DNA from: Pseudomonadota bacterium
GTDB taxonomy: Bacteria; Pseudomonadota; Gammaproteobacteria; Steroidobacterales; Steroidobacteraceae
Direction of reading: 5' to 3'
Assembly: GCA_018241505.1 (NCBI GenBank)
Contig: JAFEDS010000013.1
Location: 187,417-251,416 of the forward strand
DNA: 64,000 nt
A program made the translations under genes and the position numbers. Below are positions 45,588-54,364 of the stretch, in pieces (position 1 is the first letter of the stretch; each line of letters begins with the position of its first letter). Under the pieces are notes generated by a model. That model was not told the DNA's origin and did not search any database. It saw only the letters and a list, made by a program, of their open reading frames with translations.

Positions 45588-46254
45588 CGACAGTCGTTTC
45601 CAGGAGGTAGCCGAAACCGCGCAGCGTCCGGATCTTGAGTCCGAACGGCCCGATCCGCCGCCTCAGTCGATGCACGCAGATCTCGATCGCGGTGTCAGAC
45701 GGCGGATTGCCACCACGATTGAGCCGGTCGGCGATCGCCTCCTTGCTGACCACGCGGCCCAATCGGGTGGCCAACGTCTCGAGCAGGGCCATTTCGCTGG
45801 CCGGCAGATCGACACTCGCGCCACCCAGCGAAACTCGCGGCTCGCCCGGGACCAGCACCAACGGCCCAACCCGGATTTCCGCTTCGCGATCGGAGCGGTG
45901 GCGGCGCAGAAGAGCGCGCACGCGGGCTTCCAGTTCAGGCATTTCAAACGGTTTGACCAGGTAGTCGTCCGCGCCCGCGTCGAGGCCCGAGACCCGATCC
46001 TCCAACGCATCGCGCGCGGTCACGATCAGGATCGGCAGCTCGGAGAGTTGGCGTCGCATGCTGCGTACCAGCGCGAGGCCGCTCATTCCCGGGACCATCA
46101 GGTCCACGATGGCGAGGTCGTATTCCTTCGTCATCAGCGTGTTGAGGGCCAGCCGGCCATCCGCGAACGCATCAACTTCATAGCCCGACTGCAGCAGCAG
46201 GGCGGTGAGTGCTTCGCGCAACTCGTGATCGTCTTCAACAATGAGCAGTCGCAT
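45580..46254 (-). CDS. OmpR-family response regulator, TctD-like
   Basis: 224 residues from ATG at 46254; a longer frame to 46338 would overlap the divergent gene. Receiver domain with LLIVEDDHELREAL, phosphorylatable Asp in AIVDLMVPGMSG and Lys in DDYLVKPFEMPEL. The winged-helix Trans_reg_C domain ends with HRLRRRIGPFGLKIRTLRGF. Only about 30 bp separate its start codon from that of the ABC permease on the other strand. Autoregulation and control of that transporter are plausible. Confidence 0.92.
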   Translation of the reverse strand: MRLLIVEDDHELREALTALLLQSGYEVDAFADGRLALNTLMTKEYDLAIVDLMVPGMSGLALVRSMRRQLSELPILIVTARDALEDRVSGLDAGADDYLVKPFEMPELEARVRALLRRHRSDREAEIRVGPLVLVPGEPRVSLGGASVDLPASEMALLETLATRLGRVVSKEAIADRLNRGGNPPSDTAIEICVHRLRRRIGPFGLKIRTLRGFGYLLETTVGE

Positions 46255-46283
46255 GTTCAGATTGTACTGCGATTGCGGTGCCA

Positions 46284-48065
46284 ATGAACTCCACTTCGGG
46301 CAAACTGCCGCCCGCCATGCGCTTACCTGAATTCCCACCGCTGTCCATCATCAAGAACCGGCTGATACCGGGGCAGTGGGATGTGCTCGCCTTTCTGCTC
46401 GTCATCACCTTCTTCATTTATCTCGCCGAGGCCGCGCACGGTCTCATACAGCCGTTGGCGCGCCTCGAGGCCACGCCAATTTCACTGGACGCCTGGTCGC
46501 TCGTGGGCTACTCCGCGCGCACGGGGCTGCGCATGCTGATTGCGATGGCGTGCTCGCTGATTTTTACGTTCACTTACGCAACGCTCGCGGCCAAAAGCCG
46601 GCGCGCCGAGATGGTGCTCGTGCCGCTGCTGGATATCCTGCAGTCGGTACCGATTCTCAGCTTCTCCATTCTCATTGTTTTCTTCCTGTCATTGACGCCG
46701 GGGCGGGTGGCCGGTGCCGAAATGGCATCCGTGTTCCTGATTTTCACCAGCCAGGCATGGAATATGGCGTTCAGCTTCTATCAGTCGTTGCGCAGTATTC
46801 CGGATGAGTTGCAGGAGGTTTCACGAAGCTTTCAGCTCACGCCCTGGATGAAGTTCTGGCGGCTGGAAGTGCCGTTCGCCATGCCACCCCTCATCTGGAA
46901 CATGATGATGTCCATGTCAGGCGGCTGGTTCTTTGTGGTCGTGTCCGAAGCCATCACGGTCGGCAATACCACGGTGACCCTGCCGGGTGTGGGCTCGTAC
47001 ATCGCCCTGGCTATTGAGCAACGCAATGTGGCCGCTATCGGCTATGCCATTGCCGCCATGTTTGTAGTCATTCTCATATATGACCAGTTGTTGTTCCGGC
47101 CTCTGATTGCGAGCGCCGACTGGTTCCGCCTGGAGCAGGAGTCCGGTGCGCTGACGCCGTCACGTTCCTGGGCGCTCGTGATGATGCGGCGCTCGCGCCT
47201 GATCAATGTGTTCGCCCGGCTGTTCGCCGGAATTCTGAACGTGGGGGGGCGATCGTCTTCGGATGCCGATACTACGACGGTGAGCCGCTCCCGGCGCCGC
47301 GCGCCTGCGCAATCCAATAGTCGGCTCGGCGATGTGTTGTGGTACGCCCTCATTGCGGTGGTCGCTTTCTGTGCGCTCATCAAGACGGGCACCTTCATCC
47401 TGAGCGGCGTGCCGGCAGGAGAAGTGGCGCACGTCGTCGAGCTCGGCCTGATCACTTTGCTGCGCGTCGTTGTGCTCATTGCTATCGCGAGTCTCATCTG
47501 GGTACCCATTGGCATGGCGATCGGGCTGCGGCCGCGTGTTGCCCGGATTGCGCAACCGATTGCGCAGTTCCTGGCCGCGTTTCCGGCGATTCTGTTCTTC
47601 CCGGTCGTGGTGTCAGCCATTGTGATGCTGCGCCTGAACCCCAACATCTGGCTGAGCCCGCTGATGATCCTGGGTACTCAGTGGTACATTCTTTTCAATG
47701 TGATCGTCGGTGCCTCCGCGCTGCCCGCCGAGCTCCGTTATGTGGGCCAGAATCTGCGAGTGGGCGGCTGGTTGTGGTGGAAGCGGATCGGGTTGCCCGC
47801 GGTGTTTCCCTACTACCTGACCGGCGCGATTACGGCGTCAGGCGGTTCGTGGAACGCGAGCATCGCGGCGGAGGTCGCAGTCTGGGGGCACGAAAAGCTC
47901 ACCGCGACCGGTCTCGGCTCCTACATCGCAGCAGCGACGGATGGCGGGGAGTTTCAGCGTGTGGCGCTGGGGACGGTGATGATGAGCTTGTTCGTCGTGC
48001 TCATTAATCGCTTTTTCTGGCGGCCGCTATATACGCGCGCCGAGCGTAAGTTCAGGCTGACGTGA
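46284..48065 (+). CDS. Fused ABC transporter permease, NitT/TauT type (two permease domains)
   Basis: About 593 residues from ATG at 46284 (GTG at 46278 in frame). Two binding-protein-dependent permease domains in one chain: the first with membrane helices from ~35 to 275 and the EAA-like loop SIPDELQEVSRSFQLTPWMKF, the second from ~350 to 585 with ALPAELRYVGQNLRVGGWLW at the equivalent loop. A polar linker with Ser/Arg repeats (~300-345) joins them. Such fused subunits occur in NitT/TauT-like importers for nitrate, sulfonates, bicarbonate or related small anions. No binding-protein gene is in the window. Confidence 0.87.
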   Translation: MNSTSGKLPPAMRLPEFPPLSIIKNRLIPGQWDVLAFLLVITFFIYLAEAAHGLIQPLARLEATPISLDAWSLVGYSARTGLRMLIAMACSLIFTFTYATLAAKSRRAEMVLVPLLDILQSVPILSFSILIVFFLSLTPGRVAGAEMASVFLIFTSQAWNMAFSFYQSLRSIPDELQEVSRSFQLTPWMKFWRLEVPFAMPPLIWNMMMSMSGGWFFVVVSEAITVGNTTVTLPGVGSYIALAIEQRNVAAIGYAIAAMFVVILIYDQLLFRPLIASADWFRLEQESGALTPSRSWALVMMRRSRLINVFARLFAGILNVGGRSSSDADTTTVSRSRRRAPAQSNSRLGDVLWYALIAVVAFCALIKTGTFILSGVPAGEVAHVVELGLITLLRVVVLIAIASLIWVPIGMAIGLRPRVARIAQPIAQFLAAFPAILFFPVVVSAIVMLRLNPNIWLSPLMILGTQWYILFNVIVGASALPAELRYVGQNLRVGGWLWWKRIGLPAVFPYYLTGAITASGGSWNASIAAEVAVWGHEKLTATGLGSYIAAATDGGEFQRVALGTVMMSLFVVLINRFFWRPLYTRAERKFRLT

Positions 48066-48076
48066 CGGAGAATCGA

Positions 48077-49384
48077 ATGAACGCCGTACCGCTGCTCGAT
48101 GTACAGAACGTCTCGCAGGCTTTCAGCAAGCCGGACGGAGATCAACTCGTCGTTCTCGAGGGCGTGAATGTCACGCTGCGCGAAGGCGAAATTGTCGGTT
48201 TGTTGGGACGCTCGGGATCGGGCAAGTCCACACTTTTGCGAGTCATTGCCGGCCTGAATCTGCCCACGGTCGGTGAAGTGCGCTACCTCGGCAACTCCGT
48301 TGAAGGTCCCGCGGACGGCATTGCCATGGTGTTCCAGGGCTTTGCCCTGTTTCCGTGGCTGACCGTTCTCGAAAATGTGCAGCTTGGCCTGGAAGCGCAG
48401 GGTGTGCCGGCCGCGGAAGGCCGGCAGCGCTCGCTGCAGGCGATTGATCTCATCGGCCTGGACGGGTTCGAGTCCGCGTATCCGCGCGAGTTGTCAGGCG
48501 GGATGCGCCAGCGTGTCGGGTTCGCCCGGGCGCTGGTGGTTCATCCGAACATCCTGCTGATGGACGAGCCATTCTCCGCTCTCGATGTGCTCACAGCGGA
48601 GACGCTGCGCACGGACTTCCTGGACTTGTGGTGCGAGGGACAGTTGCCGATCAAATCGGTGTTGCTGGTCACTCACAACATCGACGAGGCGGTCCAGATG
48701 TGCGATCGGCTGTTGATCTTCTCCACCCACCCCGGGCGGGTGGTGAGTGAGATTCCGATCAGCATGCCGCGGCCGCGCAATGCCAACGATCCGCGTTATA
48801 TTGCGTTGGTCGATCGCGTTTACTCGGAAATGACCACTCGTCGCAACGGCGAGCAGCGCCCGGGCGGCCGGGTCGAGCGTTTCCCCGGCACGGGCATCGG
48901 CACCATCCTCACCCATGTGTCCTCCAACCTGCTGTCAGGTTTGATGGAAGCGGTCGCTGAAGAACCTTACAGGGGCAAGGCCGATTTGCCTGACATCGCC
49001 GAGAACCTGCAGATGGAGGCAGGCGATCTGCTCCCCGTTGCTGAGGCGCTGCAGATGCTGCGCTTCGCGGAAATCGAGCGCGGCGACATCCGGTTGACCG
49101 AGGCGGGTGCACAATTCGTCCGCGAAGAAACGGACGAGCGCAAACGCCTGTTCTCCCGTCATCTGCTCACGTACGTTCCCCTTGCCGCGCACATTCGTCG
49201 AGTGCTCGATGAGCGCAAAGGCAAGTCTGCGCCCAAGCGTCGATTCGCCGACGAGTTGGAAGACTACATGGCGGAGGAAGCCGCCGAGGAAACCCTCCGC
49301 ACAGTCATCAGTTGGGGACGGTACGCTGAAGCATTCGCGTACGACGACAACCAGCAGGCTTTCAGCCTCGATAACCCCGCCTAG
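48077..49384 (+). CDS. ABC importer ATPase with C-terminal AAA-associated domain (NitT/TauT type)
   Basis: About 435 residues from ATG at 48077 after GGAG; an in-frame GTG at 48062 overlaps the permease stop. Walker A GRSGSGKSTLLRVIAG, Q-loop MVFQGFALFPWLTV, signature ELSGGMRQRVGFARAL, Walker B ILLMDEPFSALD and LLVTHNIDEAVQ are intact. After ~260 an extra ~175-residue domain (ILTHVSSNLLSGLMEAVAEE; DLPDIAENLQMEAGDLLPVA) is the AAA-associated C-terminal regulatory domain of this subfamily. It pairs with the fused permease just upstream. Confidence 0.9.
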   Translation: MNAVPLLDVQNVSQAFSKPDGDQLVVLEGVNVTLREGEIVGLLGRSGSGKSTLLRVIAGLNLPTVGEVRYLGNSVEGPADGIAMVFQGFALFPWLTVLENVQLGLEAQGVPAAEGRQRSLQAIDLIGLDGFESAYPRELSGGMRQRVGFARALVVHPNILLMDEPFSALDVLTAETLRTDFLDLWCEGQLPIKSVLLVTHNIDEAVQMCDRLLIFSTHPGRVVSEIPISMPRPRNANDPRYIALVDRVYSEMTTRRNGEQRPGGRVERFPGTGIGTILTHVSSNLLSGLMEAVAEEPYRGKADLPDIAENLQMEAGDLLPVAEALQMLRFAEIERGDIRLTEAGAQFVREETDERKRLFSRHLLTYVPLAAHIRRVLDERKGKSAPKRRFADELEDYMAEEAAEETLRTVISWGRYAEAFAYDDNQQAFSLDNPA

Positions 49385-49555
49385 GCCCCCTGATAGCCCA
49401 ATTATTAACAGTCGTTTAGAGAGGCTTTTTGGGGCATCTCGAGCGTTACTATGGAACCTACGGACCGCGCCTGAAATTGTCCCGCCACGCGAGCGGGACA
49501 GCGTGGGCCTCACCTCGGCCCTGAGGTGGAATAAAAGTAGGATGGGCAGGAGTCT

Positions 49556-50299
49556 ATGAACATGGCAGAACCCGCGACCAGCACGGCACCGCGCCCCAAG
49601 CTCCTGATTGTCGATGACGATCATGAGCTGTGTTCAATGCTCGCGGAGTACCTGGGACCCGAAGGGTTCATGACCGAGGCCGTGGGCAGCGGCCCCGCGG
49701 CGCTCGAACGGCTCGGCCGCGAGGCGGTTGACCTGGTCGTCCTGGATGTGATGTTGCCCGAGCTGTCGGGCTTTGAGGTCCTGAGGCGGATTCGCGCCCT
49801 CAATCGCGTGCCGGTGATCATGCTGACCGCCCGCGGTGAAGAGGTCGACCGCGTGGTGGGCTTGGAGATGGGCGCCGACGATTATCTGGCCAAGCCGTTC
49901 AGTCCGCGCGAGCTCGTCGCGCGCATCCGGGCCGTGCTGCGGCGAATGTCCGGCGAAGGTCATCCGGCCAATGGCGCCATGCAGTGGGGGCCGTTGCGGC
50001 TGGATTTGCGCGCCCGCCGGGCGGATGTGAATGAGCAGGATCTCGAGCTGACGGCTGCTGAATTGCGCATCCTCGAGCTGCTGGTGCGCGCGGACACGAA
50101 GACGGTGACGCGCGATGAGCTGATGACGCAGGCCCTCGGCCGCCGCCTGTTGCCCACCGATCGCAGTCTCGACACTCATGTCAGCAACCTGAGGCGCAAG
50201 CTCGCAAAGGCAACATCGCGCGTCAGTGTGCAGAGTGTCCGGGGCACCGGCTATGCGCTGGCGCTCGCGTCGAAGCCGGGCGACGACAGCGAGCACTGA
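49556..50299 (+). CDS. OmpR-family response regulator, CpxR-like
   Basis: 247 residues, two ATGs at 49556 and 49562. Receiver with LLIVDDDHELCSMLAEYL, Asp in VVLDVMLPELSG, and Lys in ADDYLAKPFSPREL. The C-terminal winged helix has LTAAELRILELLVRADTKTV and SLDTHVSNLRRKL with VQSVRGTGYAL. Ordering and sequence style match CpxR. The kinase gene begins 12 bp after its stop. An unusually long ~170-bp region precedes it, probably holding the promoter. Confidence 0.92.
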   Translation: MNMAEPATSTAPRPKLLIVDDDHELCSMLAEYLGPEGFMTEAVGSGPAALERLGREAVDLVVLDVMLPELSGFEVLRRIRALNRVPVIMLTARGEEVDRVVGLEMGADDYLAKPFSPRELVARIRAVLRRMSGEGHPANGAMQWGPLRLDLRARRADVNEQDLELTAAELRILELLVRADTKTVTRDELMTQALGRRLLPTDRSLDTHVSNLRRKLAKATSRVSVQSVRGTGYALALASKPGDDSEH

Positions 50300-50311
50300 G
50301 CGAGCTCACCC

Positions 50312-51745
50312 GTGCACTCGCTGTACTGGCGCATTTTCCTCGCTTTCTGGCTGGCGCTGGCCCTGATCCTGATAGGCACGGTGTCGGTTGTTGTGAACGG
50401 CGAGCAACAACGCCGCTTCGCGCAGGCCTGGCTGCTGCGCAGCGAGTTGTATGGCCAGGCGACCGAGGCCTTTGAAAGCGGTGGCCCCGATGGGCTGCGC
50501 GCCTGGCTGACCGGAATCAAACGTCCCGAGCTGTCCTCGCGCACGTTCATTCTCGATGGCGACGGCCAGGAGATGCTCGGCCGCTCGGTCCCCGATACCT
50601 TGTTGGATACGCCGCCGGACGCGCGGCGGGGCGGCAACAACATGGCGGGAGTTGGCAACATCCGCGGCATCGGCGGTCCGCTGGTGTTGGTGGGCCCTGG
50701 TGGCAAGACATTCCAGGTCGTCATCGGTCCGTTGCGTGCGGGTCCGCATCTGTTCGGCGAGCTCGAAACACCCGCAGTTTCGACCGCAACCTTGTTCATT
50801 GCGCTGGTGGTCAGCGCCGTCGTGTGCTTCTTCCTGGCGCGTTATCTGGTGGCGCCCGTGGATCAGTTGCGGCGTGCCACCCGCCAGATTGCCTCGGGCG
50901 ACCTGGATGTGCGGGTGTCACCGAAGTTGAAGGGCAGGCAGGACGAGTTGGGATTGCTGGCATCCGACCTCGATACCATGTCGGAACGTGTGCGCAACCT
51001 GCTGGAGCTGAAGCAACAGTTGTTGCGCGATGTGTCTCACGAGCTGCGCTCGCCCCTGGCGCGTCTGCAGTTGGCGTTGTCGCTGGCGCGACGCCAGGAG
51101 AATACCGGCGTCGAGCGGCAGCTTGCACGCATTGCCTGTGAAGCGGATCGCCTCGAGGAGCTCATTGCCCGCACCTTGAAGCTGGCGCGCCTGGAACGGC
51201 CGATGCAAGGCGTCGAGAGCGTGGCGGTGGACCTGGCCGCCCTGCTCACCAACATTGTGGGCGATGTTGGAATCGAAGCGGAGGCGCACGGCAGCGCGGT
51301 TGCCTTGCAGACGCAGGGCCAGTTGCAGATCAATGGCGACCCGGAGCTGCTGCGCAGCGCCTTGGAGAATGTGATCCGCAATGCCCTGCGCTACGGGCCA
51401 CCGGGTTCGCGAGTTGAGATTGAAGCGACGCGGACCGATTCACAGATCGATGTCACGGTGCGCGACAGCGGGCCGGGTGTGCCGGAGAAGGATCTGGAGC
51501 TGATTTTCGAGCCGTTCTATCGTGTCGATGCGGCTCGCAACCGCTCGGTGGGCGGCGATGGCCTGGGATTGGCGATTGCCGCGCGTGCGGTGGGCATTCA
51601 CGGCGGCCGCATCCAGGCGCGGAACCTGGCCGCGGGCGGGCTGGCGGTGCAGATCAGCCTGCCTGCACGGCAGGCGCCGCAGGCCACCGGGACACTCCCG
51701 CAGCCGCCCGGTATCGATGAGCGAACCCCCGCTGTCATTTCCTGA
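50312..51745 (+). CDS. Sensor histidine kinase, CpxA-like
   Basis: 477 residues from GTG at 50312. Helices at ~8-28 and ~155-175 bracket a periplasmic domain of ~125 residues that carries a Gly/Asn-rich stretch (GGNNMAGVGNIRGIGG). HAMP (RYLVAPVDQLRRATRQIASG) is followed by HisKA with LLRDVSHELRSPLARLQLAL and HATPase_c with ENVIRNALRYGPPG, VRDSGPGVPEKD and GDGLGLAIAARA. All catalytic boxes are intact. With the CpxR-like partner it would report on envelope stress, in keeping with the following surface-polysaccharide genes. Confidence 0.92.
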   Translation: MHSLYWRIFLAFWLALALILIGTVSVVVNGEQQRRFAQAWLLRSELYGQATEAFESGGPDGLRAWLTGIKRPELSSRTFILDGDGQEMLGRSVPDTLLDTPPDARRGGNNMAGVGNIRGIGGPLVLVGPGGKTFQVVIGPLRAGPHLFGELETPAVSTATLFIALVVSAVVCFFLARYLVAPVDQLRRATRQIASGDLDVRVSPKLKGRQDELGLLASDLDTMSERVRNLLELKQQLLRDVSHELRSPLARLQLALSLARRQENTGVERQLARIACEADRLEELIARTLKLARLERPMQGVESVAVDLAALLTNIVGDVGIEAEAHGSAVALQTQGQLQINGDPELLRSALENVIRNALRYGPPGSRVEIEATRTDSQIDVTVRDSGPGVPEKDLELIFEPFYRVDAARNRSVGGDGLGLAIAARAVGIHGGRIQARNLAAGGLAVQISLPARQAPQATGTLPQPPGIDERTPAVIS

Positions 51746-51784
51746 TGATGCGAGCCATTGCATTGTTTTGTAAGAATAAACCAT

Positions 51785-51803
51785 GCCATATTTGAAATAT
51801 GGC
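51785..51803. promoter_or_regulatory. 19-bp perfect palindrome covering the rmlA start codon
   Basis: GCCATATTT-G-AAATATGGC is a perfect 9-bp inverted repeat around one base, and the rmlA ATG is at 51799-51801 within the right arm. No Shine-Dalgarno is visible just before this ATG. The site could be a protein operator, or in RNA a small hairpin hiding the start codon. Confidence 0.6.
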
Positions 51804-52680
51804 ACTCAAAGGCATCGTTCTCGCCGGCGGCTCCGGCACCCGGCTGCACCCTATGACCCTGGGAGTGAGCAAACAGCTCCTGCCGGTGTATGACAAACCC
51901 ATGGTGTATTACCCGCTGGCGACTCTCATGCTGGCGGGCATCCGCGACATCCTGCTGATTTCCACACCCAACGATCTGCCCCTGTTCCAGCGGCTGCTGG
52001 GCGATGGGAGCCAGTGGGGGGTATCGTTCACCTATGCGGAGCAACCCCGGCCCGAAGGCCTGGCGCAGGCCTTCATAATCGGCAAGCGCTTTGTCGGTTC
52101 CGACCGCTGCGCGCTCGTGCTGGGGGACAACATCTTCTTCGGGCACGGATTGCCGGATCAGCTTCGGCAGGCCGCCACGCGTACCGACGGTGCCACAGTG
52201 TTTGCCTACCGGGTCCGCGACCCTGAGCGTTACGGTGTAGTGCACTTCAATGCCGAGGGCCGGGCGCTGGGGATCGAAGAGAAACCGAAGCAGCCCAAGT
52301 CGCATCATGCCGTGACGGGTCTGTACTTCTACGACAACGAGGTTCTGGACATTGCGGCGGGGTTGAAACCCTCAGCACGCGGCGAGCTCGAGATCACCGA
52401 TGTGAACCGCGAATACCTCGAGCGCGGACGCCTGCACGTTGAGCGATTCGGGCGCGGCATTGCCTGGTTGGACACGGGAACCCATGAATCGCTGCTGGAG
52501 GCCGCGAATTTCATAGAGGCACTGGAAAAGCGTCAGGGAATGAAGGTCTGCTGTCCCGAGGAGATCGCCTACCGCTCTGGATATATCGATGCCGCCAGCG
52601 TGGAGAAGCTCGCCGCGGCCCTGGCAAAATCCGGTTACGGCAACTACCTGCTGGAAATCCTGCGCGGCGACGAGGTTTGA
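51799..52680 (+). CDS. rmlA: Glucose-1-phosphate thymidylyltransferase
   Basis: 293 residues, the usual RmlA length. [20 protein letters not shown] is the nucleotide-binding signature, [15 protein letters not shown] binds the sugar phosphate, [13 protein letters not shown] carries the metal Asp, and the late [18 protein letters not shown] is typical of RmlA. It makes dTDP-glucose from dTTP and glucose-1-phosphate, the first step of dTDP-L-rhamnose. The start lies inside a palindrome and lacks a ribosome site. Its stop region overlaps the rmlC frame but not its preferred ATG. Confidence 0.96.
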   Translation: MALKGIVLAGGSGTRLHPMTLGVSKQLLPVYDKPMVYYPLATLMLAGIRDILLISTPNDLPLFQRLLGDGSQWGVSFTYAEQPRPEGLAQAFIIGKRFVGSDRCALVLGDNIFFGHGLPDQLRQAATRTDGATVFAYRVRDPERYGVVHFNAEGRALGIEEKPKQPKSHHAVTGLYFYDNEVLDIAAGLKPSARGELEITDVNREYLERGRLHVERFGRGIAWLDTGTHESLLEAANFIEALEKRQGMKVCCPEEIAYRSGYIDAASVEKLAAALAKSGYGNYLLEILRGDEV

Positions 52681-52685
52681 GTGCC

Positions 52686-53234
52686 ATGGAGTTTGTGCCG
52701 ACCGCCATTGCCGATGTGGTGTTGATCAAGCCGCGTGTGTTCGGCGATTCGCGCGGTTATTTCTTCGAGTCCTGGGAAGCCAACAAGTTCGCCGCCGGCG
52801 GCTTGCAGCTCGAGTTCTGCCAGGACAATGAGAACCTGTCCGGCCGCCACGTGCTGCGCGGCTTGCACTATCAGCTCACCAAACCGCAGGGCAAGCTCGT
52901 GCGGGTAGTGAGTGGCACCGTCTTCGACGTGGCGGTTGATTTGCGGCGCAGCTCACCGACATTCGGCCAATGGGTGGGCGCCGAGCTGAGCGAAGACAAC
53001 CATCACATGCTGTGGGTGCCGCCGGGATTCGCGCATGGCTTCGTGGTGTTGAGTGAGCGGACGCATTTTCTCTACAAGTGCACTGATTTCTATGCTCCCA
53101 AGGATGAGCATGCGATCGCATGGAACGATCCTGACCTGAATATCGACTGGCGTTTGCCCGCCGGGGCTCAGCCGGTGTTGTCCGCGCGCGATAGCGCCGC
53201 GGGGCCCTTCAAGACCGCCGCCTATTACCCGTGA
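52686..53234 (+). CDS. rmlC: dTDP-4-dehydrorhamnose 3,5-epimerase
   Basis: About 182 residues from ATG at 52686 (TTG at 52677 in frame overlaps rmlA). Cupin fold with PRVFGDSRGYFFESWEANKF at the start, then LRGLHYQLTKPQGKLVRVV (catalytic His in RGLHYQ) and WVPPGFAHGFVVLSE. It performs the double epimerisation in dTDP-L-rhamnose synthesis. The gene lies between rmlA and rmlD and is translated in the same operon. Confidence 0.96.
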   Translation: MEFVPTAIADVVLIKPRVFGDSRGYFFESWEANKFAAGGLQLEFCQDNENLSGRHVLRGLHYQLTKPQGKLVRVVSGTVFDVAVDLRRSSPTFGQWVGAELSEDNHHMLWVPPGFAHGFVVLSERTHFLYKCTDFYAPKDEHAIAWNDPDLNIDWRLPAGAQPVLSARDSAAGPFKTAAYYP

Positions 53235-54106
53235 TGAAGGCACTGATTACGGGAGCGGGCGGGCAGGTCGGGCGGATCCTGTTGAAATCCGCTCCGGCCA
53301 ATTGGACTGCCGGGGGCCTTGCACATGCCGACCTCGACATTGGCGATGAGGCCGCCGTGCGGAACGCGGTGCGCGCGCAGCGGCCGGATCTGATCATCAG
53401 CGCGGGAGCCTATACGGCAGTCGATAAAGCCGAGAGCGAGCCTGAGGCCGCGGAACGTGCCAACTCAATGGGGCCGCGGCACCTGGCCGTCGCTGCTCGC
53501 GAAACGGGCGCGCGCTTACTGCATATTTCCACTGACTTCGTTTTTGACGGGCGCGGCTCGAGGCCGTACCGGCCGGATGCGGCGACCGATCCTCAAAGTG
53601 TTTATGGCCGCACCAAGCGATCCGGAGAAGAGGCCGTTTTGCAGGTTCTTCCCGAAACCGGCGTCGTACTGAGGACGGCCTGGGTGTACGCCGCAGAGGG
53701 AAACAACTTTGTGCGCACCATGCTGCGCTTGATGAGCAGCAAGGGACACGTGCGTGTGATCTCGGACCAGGTGGGTACGCCCACTTCTGCGACATCGCTG
53801 GCCGAAGCCATCTGGGCGGTGGCGGCCCGTCCGGACGTCAAAGGCACACATCACTGGACGGATCTCGGTGTGGCGAGCTGGTATGACTTCGCGGTCGCCA
53901 TTGCCGAGGAAGCGGTGGCGCTGGGACTCGTCCCGGCTTCTGTACGCGTGGATCCGATCGCCACCGAAGAATATCCAACACCGGCGCGCCGTCCTGCCTA
54001 CAGCGTCCTGGACAAACGCTCATTGCTCGACCTGCTCGGCATTCCCGCACGTCACTGGCGCGTCAACCTGCGCTCGGTGCTGCGGGAAATCGCGGCAGCG
54101 AGCTGA
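53234..54106 (+). CDS. rmlD: dTDP-4-dehydrorhamnose reductase
   Basis: 290 residues; ATG at 53234 overlaps the rmlC stop (TGATG). NADPH motif ITGAGGQVGRIL at the start, LIISAGAYTAVDKAESEPEA, HISTDFVFDGRGSRPYRPD, and the catalytic YGRTKRSGEEAVL (Tyr-x3-Lys) identify RmlD. It reduces the 4-keto sugar to dTDP-L-rhamnose. rmlB, the dehydratase for the second step, is missing between rmlA and rmlC and anywhere else in this window. Confidence 0.95.
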   Translation: MKALITGAGGQVGRILLKSAPANWTAGGLAHADLDIGDEAAVRNAVRAQRPDLIISAGAYTAVDKAESEPEAAERANSMGPRHLAVAARETGARLLHISTDFVFDGRGSRPYRPDAATDPQSVYGRTKRSGEEAVLQVLPETGVVLRTAWVYAAEGNNFVRTMLRLMSSKGHVRVISDQVGTPTSATSLAEAIWAVAARPDVKGTHHWTDLGVASWYDFAVAIAEEAVALGLVPASVRVDPIATEEYPTPARRPAYSVLDKRSLLDLLGIPARHWRVNLRSVLREIAAAS

Positions 54107-54120
54107 CCGCACGGCACACC

Positions 54121-54157
54121 AAAAGAAAAGCCGCTCTTCATGAGAGCGGCTTCCAAC
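54121..54157. terminator. Bidirectional rho-independent terminator
   Basis: AAGCCGCTCT at 54128-54137 and AGAGCGGCTT at 54143-54152 form a perfect 10-bp stem with a five-base loop. The left flank AAAAGAAA gives a U-run when read on the minus strand, making it strongest for the minus-strand genes; the right flank is short in T. It sits between the convergent rmlACD and YdcF-like operons. Positions 54158-54364 hold nothing else I can recognise. Confidence 0.85.
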
Positions 54158-54364
54158 GGTGCTCCGCAAGGAGAGTTGGCGGCGGCGACCGAGCCTCAGG
54201 GAGGGTGAAAAACTCGGCCGCAAGCGCCACACCGGGACAACTGCCGGCCAACGGCCGGCACAGGCAATTCGACGCCGCGGCGCGGGAAAAGTTGACCCGG
54301 TTAAACGTTCTTTTGATTTCTCGCCGTCTGTAACAATCGCGGCCGAGGTTGCGCCGGCGATGGC

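Noticed and set aside
49385-49555. Possible terminator or attenuator before the CpxR-like gene
   Set aside because: GGCCCCC and TTGGGGC could pair but the loop is about 40 bases and no clean stem followed by T-run is seen.
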